From contig SLSB01000596.1 in the NCBI GenBank assembly GCA_007130675.1, positions 1-13,817 on the forward strand: DNA of 13,817 nt, given 5' to 3'. Shown in pieces: positions 1 to 6,252 of this stretch. The notes below the pieces were generated by a model. That model was not told where the DNA came from, ran no database searches, and saw nothing but the letters and a program-made list of their open reading frames with translations. The DNA is from Candidatus Hydrogenedentota bacterium (GTDB lineage Bacteria; Hydrogenedentota; Hydrogenedentia; Hydrogenedentales; SLHB01). How positions within the stretch are numbered: position 1 is the stretch's first letter; each line of letters begins with the position of its first letter. The position numbers were made by a program, and so were the translations under genes.

Positions 1-437
1 AGAAGTTCTCGGACTACAAACTCGCCTTCGAATGGCGCTGGCCCGGAGAAGGGGGCAACAGCGGCGCTCTCTTGCACATCAGCGGCGAAGACAAGGTGTG
101 GCCCAAGAGCATCGAATCGCAGCTTCACAGCGGCAACGCGGGCGATTTCTGGGTCATTGACGGCACCAGTTTCAAGGAGCACCGCTCCAATGAGCCCGGC
201 GACCGGCGTGTTCGCAAGATGGAGGAAAGCAACGAGAAACCCCTGGGCGAATGGAACAAGATGGAGATCATTTGCGCGGGAAATACCATCAAGGTGTATG
301 TGAACGGCTTGCTTCAGAATGTGGCCACTGAGACGACCGTCAAAGAGGGGTACATCGGTCTGCAAAGCGAAGGAACGCCCGTCGAGTTTCGCAATATCAA
401 ACTGTGGCCCCTTTCTGAAGAGAATGAAGAAGATTAG
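1..437 (+). CDS. DUF1080 (3-keto-disaccharide hydrolase-like) protein, C-terminal part
   Basis: The reading frame is open from base 3 and ends at TAG 435-437, giving the last 144 residues of a protein whose start lies before the window. The fragment has the concanavalin-like beta-sandwich pattern of the DUF1080 family (PF06439, now called 3-keto-disaccharide hydrolase). Visible marks are GGNSGALLHISG, WPKSIESQLHSGNAGDF, a closing segment GEWNKMEIICAGNTIKVYVNG, and a GYIGLQSEG / VEFRNIKLWPL ending. Known members act on glycosides, often as secreted or periplasmic proteins, and the family is greatly expanded in Planctomycetota, Verrucomicrobiota and related bacteria. The signal peptide, if any, lies outside the window. 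Substrate cannot be told from the fragment. The family call is firm; the exact activity is inference. Confidence 0.9.
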   Translation, partial: KFSDYKLAFEWRWPGEGGNSGALLHISGEDKVWPKSIESQLHSGNAGDFWVIDGTSFKEHRSNEPGDRRVRKMEESNEKPLGEWNKMEIICAGNTIKVYVNGLLQNVATETTVKEGYIGLQSEGTPVEFRNIKLWPLSEENEED

Positions 438-908
438 AGCGTATCTCAAAAAACCATAGCCATTTGCGGCTCCAGGACGGGATCGAGGGTTCCGACAGGC
501 GATCGACCGATTCTCCGGTAAAGGAGGGCAGGTTTTCTTACCTGCTCTTAATCAACTGCGGACAGTTGCTGGCCGCATTCCTTCATGGCCGGTCCAACGC
601 GGGCCTTATTCGCGAAACTGGCGGATTGCATCCGCCAGTGAGCGGGTGTGAAAACCCGCTCCCCTTTGAAGAATTGCTCTCCGCTGTGGCGTGGTTTCCT
701 GACCACGCCACGTATACGACCGAAGGTCTCCAATCTTGTACCGCGCCGTTGGCGCACCACAAATGCGTGCACCGTGGACAAGAAATCCGCTTGCGGTTCA
801 CACCCCGTGCACGAACGATGTCCCTTGCCGACACTCCGCCAAGCCAAGACATGCGCAAGATGCGCATGCTGCTTCGGAGGCTGTGCGAGAACGTGTGCTT
901 GTCGAGTC
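438..908. other. Noncoding, hairpin-rich interval
   Basis: No convincing gene lies in these 471 bases. Open frames on both strands have no family resemblance and no good ribosome site. Instead the interval holds a run of short inverted repeats: 524-549, CAACTG/CAGTTG at 553-568, 617-639, 640-661, 686-711, GCGCC/GGCGC at 743-755 and ATGCGC/GCGCAT at 851-867. None is followed by a T-run on either strand, so they do not look like simple terminators for the converging genes on the two sides. Confidence 0.7.
524..711. repeat. Cluster of closely spaced hairpins (inverted repeats)
   Basis: Three perfect stem-loops lie within 95 bases. One is ACTGGCGGAT-TGC-ATCCGCCAGT (617-639, 10-bp stem). The next is GAGCGGGT-GTGAAA-ACCCGCTC (640-661, 8-bp stem), which abuts the first. 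The third is GTGGCGTGGT-TTCCTG-ACCACGCCAC (686-711, 10-bp stem). Two weaker ones precede them at 524-549 and 553-568. The stems differ in sequence, so this is not a tandem repeat of one unit but a mosaic of palindromes, as in REP/BIME-like intergenic elements. Whether copies exist elsewhere in the genome cannot be seen here. Confidence 0.65.
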
Positions 909-1841
909 CTACTCCGGCGCGCGGCGCAGCAGTTCATCAATCGCGGGGTGATGGGCCGTATCGGCGCCGGGCAGCGCCGCCAATTCGCCCAACAAGAGAA
1001 GCGTCTGCCGGTGTATCTTCTTGAAATGGACCTCGAGCATCTCGCGCACAAAACCCGAGAGCATCGAGCTGGTCCATTTGAGCCCGAACCGAATCACAAA
1101 CGTGGGCATAAGTCTCACGACATACGCCAGACCCGCGGGCGATTCGCCAGCGGCCTTCAACGCGGCCAGCCCTTCTTTGGCGCCCTGTGCCGCAAGGCCG
1201 AGCGATTTCGCATCGTACGCGAAACTCTCGGGGTTGTAGTTGTGTGTCGAGATCGCCGCCAATATGGGAAAGCCCATAGCGATCACCGTTTGAAACCGCT
1301 TCAACAGCGCGGGGTCCATTTCTGTGAGCAGACCCGACTGCGTCAGCACGGCGCTCAGCGCCTCGGATTCCTCGTTAAGGGTTTCGAAGAGCGGAGCCAA
1401 TTTTGTTTTGCTGTGCCGGTAGACAACATCGCCGTCTCTGAACACCGCCATAACGCCGGGGAACATGTAGTGGCAACTGCCGAACAGCGCGCGCCATGGC
1501 TCGAGGGTGGGCCGCCATGCCGGAAACGTGATAATCACCCCTTTCTGCGAACAGTCGTGGGGCTCAAACGCCGCAAGCGCCTCAGTGCGTTGGTCGGCAC
1601 GCACACAGACAAACACGAAATCGAAATCCTGCATGCTTTCCAAGTGATCGATGAAACGCGCATCGGAAATCGACACATCCGGGCCGGGTTCGTTGGATTC
1701 GGCAACCAGCGAGATCCCCTTTTCCTCGAGTTCCATGCGCTGCTCGGGCCGCGCCAGAAACGTCACATCATGTCCAGCGCGGTGCAAAAATCCCCCGTAC
1801 ACCTGGCCGACGCATCCCGTGCCAAATATGAGAAAACGCAT
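909..1841 (-). CDS. Ketopantoate reductase (ApbA/PanE) family oxidoreductase
   Basis: The product has 310 residues. The N-terminus is a Rossmann fold opening MRFLIFGTGCVGQVYGGFL, with the GxGxxG dinucleotide motif at residues 7-12. The second strand (VTFLARPEQ) ends in Arg, as in NADPH-using members, and VFVCVRADQ at about 77-85 is the usual strand before the substrate site. The second half (about 165-300) is the helical ApbA_C-type domain, and Lys171 in LLKRFQTVI is a candidate for the family's catalytic lysine. Pantoate synthesis from 2-dehydropantoate is the textbook role, but many distant members act on other 2-keto acids. The conserved Asn-rich part of true PanE is weak here, so no gene name is given. 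The ATG at 1841 is preceded by AAAGGA eight bases upstream. No pantothenate gene is adjacent. Confidence 0.85.
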   Translation of the reverse strand: MRFLIFGTGCVGQVYGGFLHRAGHDVTFLARPEQRMELEEKGISLVAESNEPGPDVSISDARFIDHLESMQDFDFVFVCVRADQRTEALAAFEPHDCSQKGVIITFPAWRPTLEPWRALFGSCHYMFPGVMAVFRDGDVVYRHSKTKLAPLFETLNEESEALSAVLTQSGLLTEMDPALLKRFQTVIAMGFPILAAISTHNYNPESFAYDAKSLGLAAQGAKEGLAALKAAGESPAGLAYVVRLMPTFVIRFGLKWTSSMLSGFVREMLEVHFKKIHRQTLLLLGELAALPGADTAHHPAIDELLRRAPE

Positions 1842-2070
1842 ATGTCAGTTCCTTTCCTCTGAAAGACATGGCCGCAACAGGCACGGGTGTATCATACCAT
1901 GGCGGGAACAACACCGACCGCGGCAAGGCGCCCGTTGCTGATGGGGCGGCTTAAGAGACGCGCCCTCCGTTGACACCTGCCGCGAAAACACGGGCTTCGT
2001 AGTGGCATCGCGGATTCGCTTGGGCAGTGGCTTCTTGGTAGACTGGTTGTGAAACAGCAACATGTTATCA

Positions 2071-2078
2071 AGGGGAGG
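2071..2078 (+). promoter_or_regulatory. Ribosome binding site deciding the start at 2085
   Basis: AGGGGAGG lies six bases before GTG 2085, which is near-ideal spacing. It argues against the longer reading from GTG 2049. Confidence 0.6.
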
Positions 2079-2084
2079 CGAGGC

Positions 2085-2282
2085 GTGATTTTCATCAAGA
2101 CATTCAAGGGTTATGAGGACAAGACGCTGATGCTTGACGCTGATGTAAACACATGGATCGCGCAAAACCAGATAGACGTGGTGGATGTGAAGTCGGCGCT
2201 CAGTCACGAACACGAATCACGGGCAGGTTCGGGAGACCTTCTATACACGGTTACGTACCGCGCAGATGCCCCGGTCGACTAA
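2085..2282 (+). CDS. Small conserved-looking hypothetical protein (65 aa)
   Basis: I choose the GTG at 2085 because the strong Shine-Dalgarno AGGGGAGG (2071-2078) sits six bases before it. A GTG at 2049 in the same frame would place that site inside the gene. The product starts VIFIKTFKGYEDK and has an alternating beta/alpha/beta pattern: a first strand, an acidic helix with DADVNTWIAQNQ, a strand IDVVDVKSAL, a polar loop, and a closing strand GDLLYTVTYRAD. This layout resembles small cytosolic proteins such as the Cse60-like group, which have strand, acidic helix, VIDIKYS and a final strand, but this is a pattern match only. No function is assigned. It converges on the NamZ-fusion gene with 14 bases between stop codons and is divergent from the reductase gene. 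Confidence 0.65.
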   Translation: MIFIKTFKGYEDKTLMLDADVNTWIAQNQIDVVDVKSALSHEHESRAGSGDLLYTVTYRADAPVD

Positions 2283-2296
2283 CCGCGATCTGCCGC

Positions 2297-4483
2297 TTAC
2301 ACGTACCGTCGCGGCAGGGCTGCGGCAAACGCGTCCAATTCAGGCCGGATCCGTGCGAGAATGTCAGCGGTGGGTGTGCCGTTGTCGATCCAAGTGCGCA
2401 GTGCCGGCCCGCCAGCCAACACATCAAAAAATCGTGTCCACTGAAACTCATTCGGATGCCGCTGGCGTATCGCGCCCAACAATGCCACGGTCGTGGTGAA
2501 TGCACGAACGTTGTGCGGGTTCTCGACATGAAGACGTATTCCGCGACACGCTTGGTCGCGATAGCGGGGATTCGAGGCCCGTCCCGGAATGGCGCGCGGG
2601 GTATAGACGCACGCCGACAAACGGCATCCGGGCGACAAAGCAGGATCTATCGCGCCAATTATGCTTTCGGCATCAAGCCACGGCGCCCCAAACACGTGGA
2701 ACGGCGTCTCGGTGCCGCGCCCTTCGTTCAGATTCGTACCTTCGAACAGACAGGTGCCGACGTAGAGCAACGCGGTCAGCGGCGTCGGGATGTTCGGAGA
2801 CGGCGGCGTCCAAGGATAGGCGCACTCCTCGAACAGCAGGTCCCGGCGCCAGCTATCGAGCACATTCACGTAGACCACCAGCTTCTGGCGGCTGAATTCT
2901 TCACGCAAAAAGAATAGCGCCAACTCGCCCATGGTCATGCCGTGGCGGATCGGGATGGGCGCGCAGCACACGGGCGAATCGGTGAACTCGGCAATCGGGC
3001 CCTCGAGCACAACACCCCCGAGTGGATTGGGCCGATCAAGAACCAGCACCGGTTTCTTGGCTTCCGCGCAGGCCGCCATACACTCCCGCATCGTCGCCAT
3101 GTAGGTGTAGTAACGAGAACCAATATCCTGGAGATCGACCACAAAGAGGTCAATCTCGGCCAGTTCCGTACTCGAGGGGCGCTTCCGTTCGCCGTACAAG
3201 CTGACCACGGGCACGTTACCTTCCTCGGAAGGAACGTTAGCGCCCGCTTCGTAATTGCCGCGAATACCATGCTCGGGACCATACAGAATATGCAGCTTGT
3301 GCGCGGCTCCGAGATCGAATACATCCAGGATATGACGGCCCAGCTCGTCCACAACGGCATGATTGGTGAGCAGCGCGATCCGGTTGGCGTTGCGCAGGAC
3401 ATGGAACCGCTCGTTCAGCAGCCGATCAAGCCCCGCGTGGGTGTTCGCCTTGCGCGGATACAGCTCGCGCGCGACACTTCGGTGAAATGTGCTACGCAAG
3501 GTTCTGTTGTCGCGGCCGCCCCGGCCGGGGTGGCAGGTGTTGGAAAGCAGAACGGCAAAATTTCCCCTCCTCAGGTCCATCCACATGCTGGTGCCGGTCC
3601 ATCCCGTGTGGCCCAGCGCATGACGAGACGGAAGAAACCCGGTGGTCCTCGATTCCCAAGGGTCCACCAGCCAGCCAAGACCCTGCCATGGGTAAGACGG
3701 CACCTGGCCCTTCGCGCTGATCTCGTCGAGTGTCGCTTCCGAGACCAGTTCGCCCCGCATAAACGCCCGGCAGAAAACAGCCAGGTCTGAGGCCGTCGAA
3801 AACAACCCGGCATGCCCTGAAATGCCACCGGCGGCAGATGCGTTTTCGTCGTGGACTTCGCCATGCACGAGACGGTTGCGCCACGTGCAACGTTCGGTAG
3901 GCGCGCAACGCGCACGCATCGTCTCGGAAGGATTAAAGACGGTATCGGTCATGTGCAAAGGCTTGAAGATCGCGTCTTCACAGAAACGGTCAAGGGTTTG
4001 CCCGGTTACGTGTTCTATGATCCGGCCCAAGATCATGAACCCGATGTCGGAATACCGCCACAGCAGCCCCGGGGGGCCATCGGCGCCAATGGCCGCATAC
4101 TCGACCAGCATGGTGTCGATCGAGGTGTGTGTGCGATAGAAGGCTCGGCCCGGCGCAACGCCTCCTGCATGGGTCAACAAATGCCGAACCGTGATGGCTG
4201 GAAAACCCGTCATCGCCAAGTAATCGGTCGCGGGCTTGTCGAGTTCGAGCGCTCCTTTCTCACGCAGCATCAGCACCGCTGTCGTCGTCGCAACGACCTT
4301 GGTCAGCGAAGCCAGATCGTACAACGTTTCCGTGTCCGTCAAAACCCGAACAGGGTCAATCTGGCGGTATCCGACCGCTTCGTGAAACAGCATGTCATCA
4401 AGTGTGCCTACATACGCCACCGCGCCCGGACTCTTCGAATCCCGCACGGCCTCAATCAATGCTTGTCGGATCGTTTCTCGCAC
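2297..4483 (-). CDS. Serine hydrolase (beta-lactamase fold) - NamZ exo-beta-N-acetylmuramidase fusion
   Basis: The product has 728 residues in two domains. Residues about 1-345 form a class C beta-lactamase/AmiE-like serine hydrolase. It has SLTK (Ser59, Lys62) as the nucleophile motif, YSD (144-146) in place of the usual YxN, LLTHAGG at 102-108, and HTG (292-294) in the KTG position. Residues about 352-728 form the NamZ/DUF1343 domain (PF07075), with LLTNHA (371-376), YGPEHGIRG (401-409), DLQDIGSRYYTY (450-461), LDRPNPLGG (482-490), PSPNIPT (561-567) and EGTNLNEGRGTE (581-592). NamZ removes MurNAc from non-reducing ends of peptidoglycan; AmiE-type hydrolases act on muropeptide amides. In B. 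subtilis the two are separate genes of a muropeptide-recovery cluster. The GTG start at 4483 is supported because the domain's first helix begins immediately, but I see no good ribosome site. No signal peptide is visible, which is odd for a wall enzyme. Confidence 0.9.
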   Translation of the reverse strand: MRETIRQALIEAVRDSKSPGAVAYVGTLDDMLFHEAVGYRQIDPVRVLTDTETLYDLASLTKVVATTTAVLMLREKGALELDKPATDYLAMTGFPAITVRHLLTHAGGVAPGRAFYRTHTSIDTMLVEYAAIGADGPPGLLWRYSDIGFMILGRIIEHVTGQTLDRFCEDAIFKPLHMTDTVFNPSETMRARCAPTERCTWRNRLVHGEVHDENASAAGGISGHAGLFSTASDLAVFCRAFMRGELVSEATLDEISAKGQVPSYPWQGLGWLVDPWESRTTGFLPSRHALGHTGWTGTSMWMDLRRGNFAVLLSNTCHPGRGGRDNRTLRSTFHRSVARELYPRKANTHAGLDRLLNERFHVLRNANRIALLTNHAVVDELGRHILDVFDLGAAHKLHILYGPEHGIRGNYEAGANVPSEEGNVPVVSLYGERKRPSSTELAEIDLFVVDLQDIGSRYYTYMATMRECMAACAEAKKPVLVLDRPNPLGGVVLEGPIAEFTDSPVCCAPIPIRHGMTMGELALFFLREEFSRQKLVVYVNVLDSWRRDLLFEECAYPWTPPSPNIPTPLTALLYVGTCLFEGTNLNEGRGTETPFHVFGAPWLDAESIIGAIDPALSPGCRLSACVYTPRAIPGRASNPRYRDQACRGIRLHVENPHNVRAFTTTVALLGAIRQRHPNEFQWTRFFDVLAGGPALRTWIDNGTPTADILARIRPELDAFAAALPRRYV

Positions 4484-4873
4484 GATGCTCTGCGAACCCC
4501 CTTGGCAGTGTGAATATCTCAGGGACAGCCGCCTTGATGGCCGTCACGTGAGTCTAACCCGGATATTTCACAGCTTTCAACTGGCGGGCATACGCGTCTG
4601 AAACAACGGTCTTGCGTGAATATGCTGTGATTCTCAGATACCGCAGGCTGCCGTGAAATTGCCCAGAATAATCTGGTTGCAGAAACGGTAGGCGCTCTCT
4701 TCGCAACCCCATTCTGCACCACGCACAAGGCACAAGCGTGTGCACGGCCCGAGATGGAAGATGTGTCAGATGGCGGAGATGCCACGCACAAAAAACGCCG
4801 AGGACTCCCACTCCCGAAAACGGCAAGACCATTTTGGAGAGCAGAAGCCCCCGGCCTATACGGCTGGAGTTTG
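4484..4873. other. 390 bp without a recognisable gene
   Basis: The open frames here are short, lack family resemblance and lack ribosome sites. The interval should hold the promoter of the minus-strand serine hydrolase-NamZ gene and the 3' end of the lysine-repeat gene's transcript. A loose inverted pair, ATATTTCACAGC near 4563-4574 and GTGAATATGCTGTG near 4616-4629, is the only structure I noticed. I see no clear promoter and no terminator with a T-run. Confidence 0.5.
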
Positions 4874-5122
4874 CTACTTCTTCTTCTTCGCGGCAGCCTT
4901 CTTCTTCTTGGCGGCCGGCTTCTTCTTCGCCGCGGCCTTCTTCTTTTTCGCCGCAGGCTTCTTCTTCGCCGCAGGCTTCTTCTTCGCGGCAGCCTTCTTC
5001 TTGGCGGCCGGCTTCTTCTTCGCCGCAGGCTTCTTCTTGGCGGCCGTCTTCTTCTTAGCGGCGGTCTTCTTCTTCGCCGCCGACTTCTTCTTTGCCGCCG
5101 TCTTCTTCTTCGCTGGGGCCAT
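4874..5122 (-). CDS. Lysine/alanine repeat protein, histone H1-tail-like (82 aa)
   Basis: The start is the ATG at 5122-5120, because AAAGGAGG (5129-5136) lies six bases upstream. A longer in-frame reading to 5212 would swallow that site. After MAPA the protein is a run of 13 lysine blocks of the form KKKxAA, where x is T, S, P or A, with three KKKK variants near the end. By my count 42 of 82 residues are Lys, and there are no acidic or aromatic residues. Such tails are known in histone H1, chlamydial Hc2 and the C-terminus of mycobacterial HupB, where they bind and compact DNA without sequence specificity. Here no globular domain accompanies the tail. A nucleoid or nucleic-acid-binding role is inference from composition. 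The DNA is an 18-bp tandem repeat, so unit number may vary between strains. Confidence 0.85.
   Translation of the reverse strand: MAPAKKKTAAKKKSAAKKKTAAKKKTAAKKKPAAKKKPAAKKKAAAKKKPAAKKKPAAKKKKAAAKKKPAAKKKKAAAKKKK
4877..5110 (-). repeat. 18-bp coding tandem repeat (KKKxAA units)
   Basis: The minus strand repeats an AAGAAGAAG(x)GCxGCx unit about 13 times, with single-codon insertions in the last units of the protein. One strand is purine-biased over long stretches. Slippage or recombination would change unit number without breaking the frame. Confidence 0.8.
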
Positions 5123-5128
5123 GGTGTT

Positions 5129-5136
5129 CCTCCTTT
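5129..5136 (-). promoter_or_regulatory. Shine-Dalgarno site of the lysine-repeat gene
   Basis: Read on the minus strand this is AAAGGAGG, six bases before ATG 5122. It sets the start and shows that the repeat protein is meant to be translated well. Confidence 0.8.
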
Positions 5137-5675
5137 CTCGCGTCTTTACCCCGAAACATGTGCTACCTCTCGGGAACCTCATACACACGATGAGACCCGA
5201 GACCGGTAACACGGCTCATGACCTGGTCATGAAGCCTTATGCCAACGAGCCGTAGGCTCGATATGGCCAGTCGTGTACCCCGACATCCCACTGTCGTGGC
5301 CCGGCAACACGCTGCATCCATCGGGTAAAACGTGGTGAGCCGCGCAGCTTTTTTGCGCAATGCTCATTCCCCATGCAGACGGGTAACGGCGCTGTTACAA
5401 GCCGCATCCATCGCTTTCCCCCAAGACGCTGGCAGATGCACAATCTCACCCAAAAAGAAATTCGTTGCGAAAACCCCTGTGCATCTTCTCGCGTCGATCA
5501 AGACGGCGTCCCCCAATCAATCCCGAGCTGCTTCACCTCGAGAAGAAGAACTTTTCCCCTGCTCCCCATCGCGAAACCGCATTGGTTTGCTCTTCGAACA
5601 ACGTATGCATGTTCACTCCAACACAAGCTTCCGTGCAGCGCATCGCTGCTCTCTATATAAATGTGTAGCAGACAC

Positions 5676-5719
5676 TACGAAAAATAGCAAGTGTTTTCGA
5701 CGACTTTCGTATTTTTTTT
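5676..5719 (+). terminator. Possible weak terminator or A/T-rich stem with T-run
   Basis: TACGAAA (5676-5682) can pair with TTTCGTA (5705-5711), directly followed by eight T residues (5712-5719). The stem is short and AT-rich with a 22-base loop, so it would be a poor intrinsic terminator. If real, it would end a transcript entering from the left and insulate the SCP-2 gene. An alternative pairing is CGACGA/TCGTCG across 5698-5724. Confidence 0.25.
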
Positions 5720-5728
5720 CGTCGCTCT

Positions 5729-5756
5729 TTGATTCGCCGAAAGGCTGTGATACAGT
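5729..5756 (+). promoter_or_regulatory. Candidate sigma-70 promoter of the SCP-2 gene
   Basis: TTGATT (5729-5734) and TACAGT (5751-5756) are separated by 16 bases and would start transcription near 5763. That gives a leader of about 125 bases before the ATG at 5888. Matches to consensus are moderate. Confidence 0.4.
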
Positions 5757-5764
5757 AAGTGCGG

Positions 5765-5852
5765 TTCGCCGGTGCCCGCTTGGGCACTCCAAAAACGAAT
5801 GTATGGCGAATGTTGTTCGTAGGGTTGTATGTCATTTCACCGTGTAATGACA
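5765..5852 (+). promoter_or_regulatory. Folded 5' leader upstream of the SCP-2 gene
   Basis: Two structures are visible. TTCGCC (5765-5770) pairs with GGCGAA (5805-5810) and encloses a perfect hairpin GTGCCC-GCTT-GGGCAC (5772-5787). Further down, TGTCATT (5830-5836) pairs with AATGACA (5846-5852), ending about 20 bases before the ribosome site GAGGGAG (5874-5880). I recognise no known riboswitch class. The fold could stabilise the message or control translation; this is inference. Confidence 0.4.
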
Positions 5853-5887
5853 GGGCGATTCGCAACGCACAAAGAGGGAGATAAGTT

Positions 5888-6214
5888 ATGGCCGACACAG
5901 TCGCAGGATTCTTCTCGGAGTTGGGATCAAAGGTGAATCCCGAAAAAACGGCGGGCATGAACGCTATCTATCAATTTGATATCACCGGCGACGGCGGTGG
6001 CAAATGGTACGTAAAAATCGCCGATGGCGCGGTGGATGTTGCCGAAGGAGAAGCAGAGGCGCCAAACATTACACTGAGCGCGGACGCCGCATCCTGGCTC
6101 GACATCGTTAACGGCAAGACCAGCGGCCAGACAGCCTTTCTCATGGGAAAACTTAAAATCCAAGGCGACATGAGTCTGGCCATGAAGCTGGCCAGCGTGT
6201 TTGGCCTTGCCTAG
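5888..6214 (+). CDS. SCP-2 sterol-transfer domain protein
   Basis: This 108-residue protein consists of a single SCP-2 (sterol carrier protein 2) domain. It has a start helix (VAGFFSELGSKVNPEK), a beta-sheet with GGGKWYVKIADGAVDVAEG, then APNITLSADAASWLDIVNGK, and the typical late motif FLMGKLKIQGDMSLAMKL at about 84-101. The family forms a hydrophobic pocket that binds lipids or fatty acyl groups; stand-alone bacterial members are common but their ligands are mostly unknown. There is no signal peptide, so it is cytosolic. GAGGGAG seven bases before ATG 5888 supports the start. The gene sits behind a candidate promoter and folded leader and is followed after 9 bases by a terminator-like hairpin. 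Confidence 0.9.
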   Translation: MADTVAGFFSELGSKVNPEKTAGMNAIYQFDITGDGGGKWYVKIADGAVDVAEGEAEAPNITLSADAASWLDIVNGKTSGQTAFLMGKLKIQGDMSLAMKLASVFGLA

Positions 6215-6223
6215 AACGAACCA

Positions 6224-6249
6224 CGGGGGGCCGCCCGCCCCCCGCTTTT
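6224..6249 (+). terminator. Intrinsic terminator after the SCP-2 gene
   Basis: CGGGGGGC (6224-6231) pairs perfectly with GCCCCCCG (6237-6244) across a five-base loop, followed by C and TTTT (6246-6249). The stem is very GC-rich but the T-run is short. The next gene starts only four bases after the T-run, so termination may be partial. Confidence 0.6.
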
Positions 6250-6252
6250 CAC

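Larger units (their letters stand above)
5137..5887. other. About 750 bp noncoding interval between divergent genes
   Basis: No gene is supported; the frames are low-complexity in character and without ribosome sites. The left half holds hairpins at 5213-5236 (TCATGAC-CTG-GTCATGA with flanking GGC/GCC), 5246-5260 (CGAGCC-GTA-GGCTCG) and 5383-5398 (GTAAC/GTTAC). The right half is more AT-rich and contains GCAGCG-CAT-CGCTGC at 5635-5649 just before TATATAA, an eight-base T-run at 5712-5719, and the promoter and folded leader of the SCP-2 gene. It should carry the promoters of both flanking genes. A small RNA is possible but not shown. Confidence 0.55.

Noticed and set aside
548..1051. 167-residue minus-strand frame through the hairpin cluster
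   Set aside because: It overlaps the end of the reductase gene in another frame, spans several perfect palindromes and lacks a ribosome site and any motif.
648..1862. 404-residue plus-strand frame
   Set aside because: It lies opposite the ketopantoate-reductase-family gene over most of its length, has Arg/His/Cys-rich antisense composition and no family motif.
4740..5255. Phe/Ala-rich plus-strand frame, looking like a membrane repeat protein
   Set aside because: It is the exact antisense of the lysine-repeat gene (AAG read as CTT/TTC); the Shine-Dalgarno site is on the minus strand only.
5332..5847. 171-residue plus-strand frame in the long interval
   Set aside because: It has no motif, no ribosome site, an irregular Cys/Ser/Arg-rich composition, and crosses the candidate promoter and leader of the SCP-2 gene.
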